18,820 bases of DNA from Tetmemena sp. SeJ-2015 (GCA_027382625.1 JAJKFJ010005639.1:1-18820); one strand, 5' to 3'. Shown: positions 9,789 through 18,175, counted from the first letter of the stretch. The notes: a model not told the origin generated them from the sequence alone. Numbers and translations are program-made.

Positions 9789-10620
9789 TCAATCACTATC
9801 AACCTCACCGACTGCCTTAGACTTGAAGAGAGACCACCAGTTGTCGTCTTCCTTTTGCTTTCTGAGGGTGATTTGGATTGCATCCTACTTCAGGACATAG
9901 CTGCAGCCAGCATCTGCGATGTAGCAGTGAAGCTTGGGAACTGCAAACTGGTAGTTCTTTCCCTTGAAGTCAAGCACCTTCACAGAAAAGGAGCGTTTTG
10001 AAAAATCAACTTTGATCTTGGCAGGATCATGGCTCTTGATGTCCTTCAAGTCCAGAAGCACCTTCACATACTTAGAACCTGATTCGTAGAAAGAGTACTT
10101 TGTCAAAGTCACAAACTTATCAGCTGATAAAAAAAGGTTGAATTAATATTATTAATATAAGCTGTGTAGATCCCTTCCACGGGACCAGCAGAAAAGTTAT
10201 AGTAATATCTTTACTTTTGAGCAGGTTGAGCAGGTCGAACTTCGATGGGCTTGACATGTTTGGTCATGTCCACTTCGATGTCAATATAGCAAAAGACATC
10301 AGCATAGCTTTCAAAGTAGGAGCTGACTAGTCTGTTGAGAGGGAGAGTGTCACTCTACTCGTTCAGTTGGATGCTCTTGACAGCGTACTTCTTGTTCCCA
10401 TCCTATTTAGAAAAGTTTAAGTTAAGATCCTCCTCTTATCTCATTAGATATCTACTTTATTGAGAAAACTTACATTTTGAGAGGTGAGCACAGCATAGAT
10501 CTTCTCTTTGAGTTAGTCGATGGAAGCTGACTCATCTACAGTGATCTTCAAAGTTTGTTGGATAAGAGAGGATATCTGTGGAACCAGATGCACATACAGC
10601 ACAAGTTGGCTTTCGTTCAT
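9789..10620 (-). CDS. CacyBP/SIP-like CS-domain protein, 220 aa
   Basis: ATG is at 10618-10620 and TGA at 9789-9791. A GT-AG intron at 10403-10473 and a 98-nt insert bounded by AAG (10116-10216) are removed, leaving exactly 221 codons. The N-terminal half (about residues 1-100; LKITVDESASIDQLKEKIYAVL) looks ubiquitin-fold-like. The C-terminal half is a CS (p23-like) domain: KYSFYESGSKYVKVLLDL, DFSKRSFSVKV, NYQFAVPKL and a C-terminal RKQKEDDNWWSLFKS that matches the calcyclin-binding-protein pattern (CS domain ending in a basic/Trp motif). In the family, CS domains bind Hsp90, and CacyBP/SIP links Siah-type ubiquitin ligases; that role here is inferred. A TAG codon sits between VLK and DAIQITLRK and fits Gln. 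No N-terminal Siah-binding helix was recognised. Confidence 0.8.
10116..10216 (-). other. candidate IES, pointer AAG, 98 nt removed
   Basis: AAG occurs at 10214-10216 and 10116-10118. Joining at it gives ...PAQPAQKFVTLTKYSFYE, in frame. A GT-AG intron with the same ends would be one base longer and break the frame, and other AGs lead to TGA. The pointer is only 3 bp. Confidence 0.6.
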
Positions 10621-10844
10621 TTCTAAAGATTGTTCTAGAATCTAATTTAAATTTATAAATATACGCTCAAATATATCACAAGCAAATCTTATGAAAGCTT
10701 CAAATGCAATTTTAAGAAATTTATAGACTCAAAAGATTTTCTACTTCGAGATAAAGCTTTATCTACTTTAGCTTTATCGATTTTCGATAAGTACTCTCTC
10801 TGCGTCTCTTTAGTTTATTATAAATGCTGTCTTGAATTTAAGTT
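10621..10844. other. intergenic spacer with strong inverted repeats
   Basis: The spacer lies between the start of the CacyBP-like gene and the stop of COX19. It contains a perfect 14-bp palindrome, GATAAAGCTTTATC, at 10750-10763, and a 7-bp stem with a 3-nt loop (TTATCGA/TCGATAA) at about 10774-10790. These could be transcript-end structures or chance AT-rich palindromes. Confidence 0.4.
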
Positions 10845-11340
10845 TCAGACATGATAGAGGTTATTATCAGGTGCTTCTTTTCCCCTCATGCGGACTATAT
10901 TTCTCTCAGCCATCTTATCTATCTCGATCAGTCTCTGGAATAAGTCTTTCTTTTTCTATCAAAATCAATTAACCTCAATACTATGGATAAATAAGGAAAG
11001 AGAAGCATTAAATTACTTATCTTTATATAAATAGACATTTCAATTTGCGCGTATCGATATAAAGATAGATAGTGACTTGACTTACTGATTCCTCCGACTC
11101 CCAAGAGTTGACTTGCGTATAGCCCAAGTTCTCAATCTTGTCCTTGGCCATGAGTCCATTCTTCATTCTGCACTCTATGTAGTTAACTTGAAACTTTTGG
11201 CATCTCTTAGGCATCAACTGATGCTTGTCTAAGCAAGAATTATAGAGTACTGCGTGCTCCTCACACTCATGGAAGTGATCAAGTGGGAACGAGCCTTTAT
11301 CAGGGGCAGATATGGGTTGTCTAGAACGACGAGAGGCCAT
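10845..11340 (-). CDS. COX19: COX19, twin CX9C copper chaperone for cytochrome oxidase
   Basis: ATG is at 11338-11340 and TGA at 10845-10847. One GT-AG intron (10956-11085) leaves 121 aa. APDKGSFPLDHFHEC matches the conserved start of COX19. The twin CX9C motifs are intact: Cys26/Cys36 and Cys47/Cys57. After the second comes the family-typical ECRMKNGLMAKDKIENLGY. COX19 acts in the mitochondrial intermembrane space in copper handling for cytochrome c oxidase assembly, and such proteins are imported by Mia40-driven oxidation of these cysteines. The C-terminus (KKKDLFQRLIEIDK...) is charged and longer than in human COX19. This is one of the few genes here without a visible IES. It lies between the coiled-coil gene and the CacyBP-like gene on the same strand. 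Confidence 0.9.
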
Positions 11341-11476
11341 TATTAATTTTCTACTTTAAAAGTGTTAATTATTAAATCAACGATTCTAATCAAACTTTAA
11401 AACTTGAGAGAGGATAGTTCTCACCACCATTCATCATAAATTAAGGTGATTCGCAGCTATCTACACCATCTTTCTG

Positions 11477-14400
11477 TCAATTAACTCCAAATTAATGACT
11501 TTATGAGGAGAATATATACTATCTAGTATTCAAATTCTGTTTGTAGCTTTTGAGTCTCTGGATATGATCGAGGAGGGCGTCATCATAAACCCCATTCTTT
11601 TTGCTGTACTCTTCAAGCTTCTCAACAATCTCATACTCATTTGCCAGCACTCTCAGCTGCTGAACTCCGTACATGTTGTGGAACAGCATCCCAGTGAAGT
11701 CAGTTGCACTATTTCCTTAATGGCCAGTGCTTTTTATAACTCCTTTCGTTCTGTGAGGTCTTACATCGAAGCTTTTAGTTGAGTTAGTCATTATATACGA
11801 AAGGGAAAAATTTTAAGTATATTTACAGTCATGCTAAGATCGTCCTTCTGAATTGCGAATTTCTGCGTCAGTGTTTTAAGCTTCTCCAGGTCCTAGTATT
11901 TAAGTTTCTTCTGGAGAGCTCTTTTGAGAATGGTGTACTGATGCGCGATGTTCTTATTCTCCTCTTTGTTGTGAGAAGTAGCTTTAATAATGAGTCTCTG
12001 TAGCTCCTCTGGTTTACAAATCTCCCGCATCTCTAGCTTAGAGAGGTCTCTAATCAGATTTGCAGTCTGCTCCTAAGAACTTAGAGCCGAAAATGAACTT
12101 GCATTTTGCTTTAGCTATAAGCCCTGAGAGTCTTCAGATCCTAGATTCTGAATTTAAGCTTTAGAGGTACGAGGAGGAGGTTGATTCTTCTTATGAATTG
12201 AGGATTTCTATCTTAGCCCTGGACTGTTTGGAGATGTTCCTTGTAGCAGCTGCTTGTTTTAGCCAAGAGGATTGAAAAATTCCTGAATCATCTCAGAGAT
12301 AAACTTAAGATATAGTTGACATGAATGTATGTTCTATAGATGTTTTCAAAATCGTTGTAGTGAGTACTTGCCATTTAATTCTAATCAAGAAGAGTTGGAT
12401 CTATCTATTCTCCCTCTTCGTCTGAGATAGTTTCAGACTAAGCCAGCTACTCATCTTCTTCAGGAATCATCTTCTGTGAAAAGGATTACTGCTCAGTGGG
12501 GCCACTAACACTTTAAGCATAATCCATATCCTCAGTATTTAGATGCGAGGAGAGCCCTCCTAGTCCGTTAGTTCCAGTAGTACCCACTTCCCTATTCCTA
12601 TTATGTTTGCCACTATGATGAGATTGCATTGTTTCTAGATTTGGGATTTGATAAGGCTGCTTAAGTCTGCTTGAGTGAGAATCTTGTGTGATTGGCTAGT
12701 GCTAAAGTCGCAGTAGTTCTAGGTTAACACCATCGACTCCATCTTCTTCTTTAACGCTGTTGAAGTGCTATAAGTTTTCGAGTTTAAGGTCTAACTCTGA
12801 GACTTTTTGAATTATCGCTGCTGACTTTTTCTAATTCAATGTCATCTTAGAGCTTTTTCTAGTCGATGGAATTTAAGACTAGTTATTGGACTGGTCTTTA
12901 GGCGTAATGAGAGCACTAATAAACCTCACTGATTTCTTCTTCTTGTGGCTATTTATCACTCTCAGATTAGTTTAAAAGGAGAAATAGAATGAGGATTACC
13001 AACTGAGAAGGCACTCATCTAGCTCAGATGTCCCTTGAGTTAGGTTCTTCTGGCCATGAACTTAGAGTTGTCTTCTTGGCTTGCATCTTCACTCTCCCTT
13101 ATTTACTATTCATTGTTGAGATATTCATAGTGCTTCCTTATCCTATCCTTAATCTCCTTGAGGTAGTCTTTCATCTCATGCAAATCTCCCTCCATAGCTT
13201 TGCTCTTCTAGTAGAATTTCTTGTACTTGAAATCCGTGTTTCTGAGCTGGTTCTCTCTCGCCTCTAACTCCATGAGCTGTGATTTGAGACTCTCTCTTTG
13301 CATCCTCTCCCTTGATTGGTGAATGAGCTAGGTCTGATAGTGCTTCTCTAGTTGAGCAATCATATCATCCACGAATTTGGTATGCTACAGTTTGATCAGT
13401 GATTTCTCCTCCTCTTCACCCTTGCCGTCTATCAACTTCTTGAGCATATTATTCTTCCTTTTTAACTCTTCTAGAAACTTAAACTTATCCTCAAACGTCA
13501 TCTCATAAAAGCAAATATAATCTGTAGATAAGGAGAAAGATTACAATATAATCTCATAAGACTTGATGGAGGTTAGCTTCGTGATCATTTTCTAAAGTTC
13601 ATGGAAAAGCAGTTCCTCCTTCGAGTAGATATAATGAGGCAGCTTAAACTTTGACTTAGGTTGCTTCTCGTCGATTGTATTAGCACCAGACTTCACATTT
13701 ATCTTACTTGTCTGGCTCTAATAGAAGATACTCTTCTTATGACTTTAGGAGTTTCTACCCTGCTAAGTGAAAACCTGCTTTTAAGTGGAGCCAGAGAACC
13801 CATTATGGTGAAAGTTGAAGTTTATTGAGTTGCTTAATAAGAAAAGGAAGCAATTTGGAATTTATTATGAATGAGCTTGAAAATTTAAACCCTGGTGTTT
13901 CCTCAGGTGTGCCAACCAGAGTATGAAACTTCTGAAACTGAGAATACTTGAGGCTCTCTGACTTCTGTAATTTGCGTTGCAGAAGTTTCTGATGCACATC
14001 TTGAGTTGTCTACTTATCCATCTCTAACTCAAACATTTCATCCTGCAGTGCTTGTCTCAAGTGCAGTGAAATGGATGCCTCCAGTAACTTCATCTACCTC
14101 TCTTCGAAATGAGTAGAATACAAATTTTAGATTTCTATAATGACGCATCCTTTCAATCTGAGTCATGCTCATGGCGAGCACACTTTTTGGGTGCATGACT
14201 TTCTTAGTGTGATAGGAGAAACTCCTCATCTGCTTATAGGTGTTTTGAATCATTTGCTTTAGTATTTGAATGTTCTGAAATATTTGAAACTGGGGATCAC
14301 CTGGAGTGAAGGGATTCTAGCCAGCACCTCCAGTGGCAAAAGATCCTCCATGGACATAAGTTTACTCTCCTACTTCTTCGAGCTCCTCAGTCAAAACTGG

Positions 14401-14575
14401 GAGAGTTTTAAATTAATTCATATGTATTAATTAGAGTTGTGGCGTGTGATTTAGGAGAAAGCAGTTGTTGTTCCTTGTCAGCTGTCACTTTATCAACTGC
14501 AATAGTTCTCATCATTGAGTCTTAAGCTGTTCTGGGCTTGGGCTCCCCAACTGAGTTTTTTATTTCCTCTTTCAT
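11477..14575 (-). CDS. coiled-coil protein, 954 aa after removal of six IESs
   Basis: ATG is at 14573-14575 and TGA at 11477-11479. The 3099-nt locus minus six pointer-flanked inserts (31, 31, 91, 29, 11 and 41 nt) leaves exactly 955 codons. No specific family is recognised. A first helical block spans about 13890-14260 (MTQIERMRHFEERQMKLLEA, then LRQALQDEMFELEMDKQ). A longer, heptad-rich coiled coil lies at about 13090-13500 (KFKFLEELKRKNNMLKKL, RMQRESLKSQLMELEAREN, LHEMKDYLKEIKDRIRKHYE). A Ser/Gln-rich region follows, with a second basic/acidic low-complexity part. The C-terminal block at about 11530-11990 is again helical (NLIRDLSKLEMREICKPEEL, QQLRVLANEYEIVEKLEEY). Glu-, Lys- and Gln-rich composition suggests a structural, perhaps basal-body or cytoskeletal, protein; this is inference. 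No GT-AG intron was needed. Confidence 0.75.
11786..11832 (-). other. IES, pointer ATGACT, 41 nt removed
   Basis: ATGACT occurs at 11827-11832 and 11786-11791. The insert begins GTAAAT but has no matching AG acceptor. Joining at the repeat gives ...KDDLSMT/NSTKSFD in frame. Confidence 0.82.
12329..12344 (-). other. very short candidate IES, pointer AACAT, 11 nt removed
   Basis: AACAT occurs at 12340-12344 and 12329-12333, separated by CTATAG. Removing 11 nt shifts ...YNDFEN into IHSCQLYLKFISEMI and avoids a TGA. It is needed for the whole gene to come out in frame, but the exact excision point could differ. Confidence 0.5.
12965..12998 (-). other. IES, pointer TAATC, 29 nt removed
   Basis: TAATC occurs at 12994-12998 and 12965-12969. 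Without removal the upstream coiled-coil frame stops at a TGA just past the insert. Removal joins MSAFSVGN to LRVINSHKKKK. Confidence 0.78.
13514..13554 (-). repeat. 10-bp direct repeat inside coding sequence, apparently not excised
   Basis: AGATTATATT (gene strand) occurs at 13545-13554 and 13514-13523, 31 nt apart. It looks like an ideal pointer pair, but removing 31 nt leads quickly to TGA, as does removing the internal 23-nt GT-AG segment. Reading straight through stays open on both sides. Confidence 0.55.
13797..13892 (-). other. IES, pointer GGGTT, 91 nt removed
   Basis: GGGTT occurs at 13888-13892 and 13797-13801. Removal (91 nt) joins ...VGTPEETPG to FSGSTQKQVFTQ with the required frame change. 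Confidence 0.78.
14108..14143 (-). other. IES, pointer TCATT, 31 nt removed
   Basis: TCATT occurs at 14139-14143 and 14108-14112. The unspliced frame runs to a TGA at about 14038. Removal gives ...IERMRH/FEERQMKLLEAS, a continuous helix. Confidence 0.8.
14402..14438 (-). other. IES, pointer AACTCT, 31 nt removed
   Basis: AACTCT occurs at 14433-14438 and 14402-14407. The insert is almost pure A/T. Removal joins ...SHATTL to PVLTEELEEVG; without it TGA follows within a few codons. Confidence 0.8.
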
Positions 14576-14740
14576 TAAGAAGCTTGGGAATACATATTTA
14601 GTCAAATTAAAATGGATTGTTGTTGATTTAATTAGAAGAGAGAATTAAGAAATTAGAACGCTTGTGTTAAATTTAGAGAGGAGTTCTGCACATCAAATTT
14701 TCAAGGAGTCAATCAAGAAATCCGGCTTATGATCTAATTT

Positions 14741-15272
14741 TCAGAGCGAAGGTCCGACTACTGAAATGCCACCTTTAATTTTAAATTAGTAGACTTAAGA
14801 TTATGGCAATTTATAATTCATTAAGGATTAAGTTTAGTCATATTTTATATTGACCTGAAATAGAGAAACAATTGAATCCTTTAGAGTTCAAATAGTCCGC
14901 ACCTGCGAGTGATCTGCTTCCAGACCTGCATAGGCAGTAGACTATCTTGTCATTGGGAATTAAGTCCAGTCCAACTCCTGACATCAATTTTCCCAATGGA
15001 ATGTTTACTTTGGGCACTTCTTCATGGTTCTGTGAAAATACATTTAGAAGTTAAAAAAGAGAATGCAAAGTGTTTTGAGAGTACGCTAGATTACTTTTTA
15101 AACTTACCTAGTTTTGAGGTGGAAGATCTTATTGCGGAATCTCTGCAGGCTCTCTCACATCAACAATTGTAAATTGAGGGTCGTCTTTAGAGTAAGAGTT
15201 GAATGCCTCAATAAAATCGGCTGCTTTGATTTCTGGGGTTCGGGAAGATTACATAAATAGTTTATTTCCCAT
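14741..15272 (-). CDS. rhodanese-domain protein A, 123 aa
   Basis: ATG is at 15270-15272 (MGNKLF) and TGA at 14741-14743. A GT-AG intron at 15030-15107 and an 82-nt insert at 14773-14854 are removed, leaving 124 codons. A single rhodanese domain is visible: FTIVDVREPAEI (strand plus DVRE motif), EVPKVNIPLGKL, then the active-site loop YCLCRSGSRSL with candidate catalytic Cys89 (Cys87 precedes it), then DYLNSKGF and the closing SGG. Rhodaneses transfer sulfane sulfur via a persulfide on this Cys; the physiological substrate is unknown. The C-terminus (ISVVGPSL) is shorter than in copies B and C. It is the first of three paralogs in the same orientation. No TGA separates it in frame from the preceding gene, so a fusion is possible. 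Confidence 0.8.
14771..14856 (-). other. eliminated segment before Gly-Gly: IES (pointer AGGT) or GT-AG intron, 82 nt
   Basis: AGGT occurs at 14853-14856 and 14771-14774. Excision as an IES or as a GTCAAT...AAAG intron gives the same product, FSIS-G-G-IS. The insert carries in-frame TGA. The donor is weak. The two mechanisms cannot be separated from sequence alone. Confidence 0.6.
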
Positions 15273-15434
15273 CTATATTTCTTTACTCTTATATTGCTCT
15301 GCAATTTATTTCCCTTACTCATATAGTTATTTTTTCTTAATAAAAATATCTTACCTATATAGAAGCTTGGGTTATTGGTTTTGGAACAGAATATTAAAGA
15401 TAGATTTAATTTTGGAGTTGAGTGGCAGCAAAAA

Positions 15435-16416
15435 GCCGTTGCTGTATTAAGTTGCACCCATAGATCCAGCAGCAGATCCCTTTGGACTAAACAAATTCCC
15501 ACTTTGGTTAAACTGACTTCCCTATAATTAAAGTATAAGAAAGTATTTAACTATCCCTGCGATCCGAGTCTATTCATACTACTGGCGCCACCACGTTTCT
15601 TTGTATCTCTTGTAGAGGGAGCGAGGGAGAAAATATTTCTCACCTTTGGATCCATATCCTTGAAGTCTAAAGTCCCGTAGTTCTGAGCAAGTTTAAAAGC
15701 ACAAAATTACAGAAATAAGTTTTTGATAAGACTGCGGAATCTTTTTGAAGAGCGAGTGGTCCTAATAATCGTCCATGAAAACTTTGTTGTCGTTAGAGAT
15801 TTCCTTATAACCCGCAAATTTCTGCGCATACTCGACTGAGAAAGCAGGAAACTTTTTCAGGAATAAGGGGTTGTTCAAGATTGGGTGGTCCACACTAAAT
15901 AAATCTTAAGAAAAAGAAAACCAACTGGCAATTAAAGTATCAGCGATAAGGCCTTACACATTAAATTAATGCATAAGAGAATAGGTATTATAATTATATT
16001 AAACTGTTCGACTAACTCTGAGACCATCATCTTATTCTTGTAGTCCTCTAATCTTTACTAGACAGAGATTAATATATTTATTTACTTACAAACTACTGTT
16101 TACTAATCTGCTTCTTCCTCTGAGATTGATGACTCTGTGGCGCGCTTTAGAGTCCTTGACTATTTTTATCCTCTTTATTTTCTTAGTTCAGTCTTCCACC
16201 AGCTGTACCACTTTTGCTATTCTTGCTTGGAGAAGTCTTTAGTTAACTTTGAGTAGTTGCTTTTTATTCTTCCTTCGCTGCTTAGAGAAAATTTCCAAAC
16301 TTTGAAGGGGACCCCTTTCCACTGTTTGAGGAAGTTGATTGAGGCTTATTGTAGGTCGAGGAGTTAAGCTACCCAGAATTGGTGGGCTTATGTGAGGAGC
16401 CATTAAAATTCAGCAT
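15435..16416 (-). CDS. Ser/Asn/Gln-rich hypothetical protein, 3' end not defined
   Basis: Not recognised. ATG is at 16414-16416 (MLNFNGSSHKP). The N-terminal 110 residues are low complexity (Ser, Asn, Gln, Lys), with many TAA/TAG Gln. A 32-nt GT-AG intron (16058-16089) leads to RLEDYKNKMMVSELVEQ. Removing IESs with pointers TTTA, AAACTT and AGGGA then yields a more structured part: SVDHPILNNPLFLKKFPAFS, YAQKFAGYKEISNDNKVF, SLFKKIPQSYQKLAQNYG and LDFKDMDPK, ending in a Ser/Gly-rich tail with SQFNQSGNLFSPKG. A rival open frame starts at an ATG near 16402 but ends in TGA and does not connect. No in-frame TGA occurs before rhodanese A, so either the true stop lies past an unrecognised IES or both form one 438-aa protein. 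Confidence 0.6.
15519..15558 (-). other. IES, pointer AGGGA, 35 nt removed
   Basis: AGGGA occurs at 15554-15558 and 15519-15523. Removal restores frame: ...MNRLGSQG/SQFNQSGN. A GT-AG intron with the same effect is absent. Confidence 0.72.
15689..15722 (-). other. IES, pointer AAACTT, 28 nt removed
   Basis: AAACTT occurs at 15717-15722 and 15689-15694. Removal joins ...PQSYQKL to AQNYGTLDFKD with the needed one-base frame change. Confidence 0.77.
15896..16003 (-). other. IES, pointer TTTA, 104 nt removed
   Basis: TTTA occurs at 16000-16003 and 15896-15899. The AT-rich insert contains a TGA in the incoming frame. Joining at TTTA gives ...SELVEQF/SVDHPILNNP. Confidence 0.68.
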
Positions 16417-16593
16417 TTAATTATCTTTCAGTAAACAAGTATATTTATCTTTAAACAAGCTATGAAATATTAGTCACTTTATATAGATGAATTCTTAGAA
16501 AAGTTTAAATTAATTGTAGATTAAAATTAAAAGAGATCATTAAAAAAGTTTCTAATTAATTTATTTTGCGAGTTGGCTTAAATGATTTTAATG

Positions 16594-17216
16594 TCACTAA
16601 GCTTATTTTAAGGGTAGAAGATTTTCAAGAGCGAGAATTCCTCCTTCCAAAAATATATACACTATAAATATTGTTTCCACTGAAAGACATTTGTATCCTT
16701 ATTTATTCAAATAATCTGTTCCAGTTGCAGATCTCTTGCCCGATCTGCACATGCAATAAATGACTTTATCCTTCTCAATAGCTAAAAGTCCTTGTCCTTA
16801 TGTTAATTGGCCAAGTGGTAAGTTTATTTTTGGAACTTCTATTTAGTTCTACACATAATGATAAGCACGAATTTATCAAGGAATATTTAATGCGCAAAAA
16901 AGAATAAAAGAAATTAAAATATATCTATTCCTAATATCCTTACTTTGTTTTGTAATGGAAGATCTGAGGCTTGGATTTCATGTGGCTCTCTCACATCTAC
17001 GACTATGAAATTTGAGTTTGCCTCATTAATGGGATCATAAGAATTAAAAGCATCAACAAAGTTCTTAGTCTTTATTATTGGAGTGGCTTATTATTCATTT
17101 GCTAACGGAGGGAGTTAAGCTGGCGGGGAATCTATAGGCTAACTTTGTGTGGCTGGAACTACAGGCTCTTAGCTCTTATTTATTTACACAGCTTGTGTAC
17201 TTTTGCAAGATCCCAT
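16594..17216 (-). CDS. rhodanese-domain protein B, 165 aa
   Basis: ATG is at 17214-17216 and TGA at 16594-16596. A GT-AG intron (16849-16943) and a 30-nt pointer-flanked insert are removed, leaving 166 codons. The N-terminus MGSCKS has Gly2 and Ser6 and so fits the N-myristoylation consensus, with Cys4 as a possible palmitoylation site. A Pro/Gln-rich linker runs to about residue 45. The rhodanese domain follows: FIVVDVREPHEI, EVPKINLPLGQL, active loop YCMCRSGKRSA with candidate catalytic Cys125, DYLNKQGYKCLSVEGG, and a C-terminal LALENLLPLK helix. The intron lies at the same position as in copies A and C, after the DLP..QN segment, which supports tandem duplication. Membrane anchoring by lipidation is an inference. 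Confidence 0.82.
16645..16679 (-). other. IES, pointer TGGAA, 30 nt removed
   Basis: TGGAA occurs at 16675-16679 and 16645-16649. The insert is 3n and stop-free and would add hydrophobic TIFIVYIFLE in the middle of the conserved SVE-GG turn. No in-frame GT-AG intron fits. Removal matches paralogs A and C. Confidence 0.68.
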
Positions 17217-17330
17217 TATAACTGTAAGGAATATATTTTAAAATATATTTACTGATTCTCAAATTTATTTAAAAATATGTTGCATTGTAAGCTTAACTTT
17301 AAAGTAAACTCTTTAATTCTATTGTCAAAT

Positions 17331-17831
17331 TCAAAATCCTAATTTTAGTGGTAACAGATCCTCCAAGCCTTCCAGTCCACCCACCAATTTAAATTATCAT
17401 TACTCACTCTTATTTTTAATGACTTTGAATGAAGGCCTTTCTATTTGAGATACATGGATGCTCTGGCTGACCTTAGTCCTGCAGCACACACGCAAATTAT
17501 GTACTAGTCCTTTGGAAGAGGATCTTGATAGAAACCCTGTATTAGTTCGTTCAGTGGTATGTTTAGTCTAGGGACCTCAACGTTTTACTATATTAGAGTT
17601 TGAGTTTAAAAATGAGCTGCTTACTTTATTCCTTTTAGGTAGGTCGCAATAATCACTTTCAGAAATCTCTCTCACGTCGATAATTATGAACTTAGACTTT
17701 TCTCCAGGCTTTAATTCGTCAAAAGCCCTTGCAAATTCTACATTCATTAAATCGCTCTGTTCAGCATACATCCACTCAGGTGGTTTTTTCTCATTTACTT
17801 GAGACAGAAATCTCTAACTCTGGCATCCCAT
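17331..17831 (-). CDS. rhodanese-domain protein C, 146 aa
   Basis: ATG is at 17829-17831 (MGCQSQ) and TGA at 17331-17333. An upstream ATG at 17838 is in another frame and runs to TGA. A 37-nt GT-AG intron (17588-17624) and a 23-nt insert are removed, leaving 147 codons. The domain order matches A and B: FIIIDVREISE, EVPRLNIPLNEL, active loop ICVCAAGLRSA with candidate catalytic Cys103, YLKQKG, then VGGLEGLEDLLPLKL. The loop differs from A and B: AAGLRS replaces RSGSRS/RSGKRS, so the Arg right after Cys is lost and substrate preference may differ. The Met-Gly-Cys start suggests dual lipidation, less certain because position 6 is Gln. Confidence 0.78.
17382..17407 (-). other. candidate IES, pointer GTG, 23 nt removed
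   Basis: GTG occurs at 17405-17407 and 17382-17384. Removing 23 nt is the simplest way to join ...KSLKIR to VGGLEGLEDLLPL. No usable AG acceptor exists. The pointer is only 3 bp, so the exact edges are uncertain. Confidence 0.55.
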
Positions 17832-17931
17832 CAACCATTCTAATTAAGATAAAATAGAATATATGAGAAAATAAAAATCTGCGTTGTTCTGATTTAGAGA
17901 TGCATATTAAGTTTATAATAAGTTATCCGGG

Positions 17932-18020
17932 CCAAATCTACTCTATGTGGATGAAAAAAGGACGCTCTTCTATGCCTAATTCTAGCAGATTCTTCTTCTT
18001 TAATTTCTGAGTATAGTTTT
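17932..18020 (-). other. isolated coding-like fragment
   Basis: On the minus strand this reads VENYTQKLKKKNLLELGIEE followed by RPFFIHIEQIWPG, with codon use like the nearby genes and only one TAG. The flanks are AT-rich and non-coding in appearance. It does not join in frame to rhodanese C. It could be an orphan or misplaced macronuclear-destined segment, or chance. Confidence 0.35.
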
Positions 18021-18175
18021 CAACATTTTATATTTTTATAACTTTAATTCTAAACCTCACACACCTCCCTAGCTTACTTATCTTTTAATCCGATTTATTA
18101 GTTTGAAGAAAAGTAGTGATTATAATTTTAAAAGACAACTTAATAACCTAGTTAAATTATCCTTAAAGGCCTGAA
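18021..18175. other. AT-rich non-coding stretch
   Basis: AT-rich sequence before the right-hand plus-strand gene. I see no RNA gene, telomeric repeat or trustworthy motif. Confidence 0.4.

Noticed and set aside
13028..13267. Plus-strand hydrophobic open frame
   Set aside because: Antisense of the heptad-rich coiled coil; Leu/Ile/Phe enrichment is expected when Glu/Lys/Gln codons are read backwards.
15155..15502. Minus-strand 115-codon open frame starting MGICLVQ
   Set aside because: Out of frame with both the upstream gene and the rhodanese exon, whose recognisable motifs lie in another frame.
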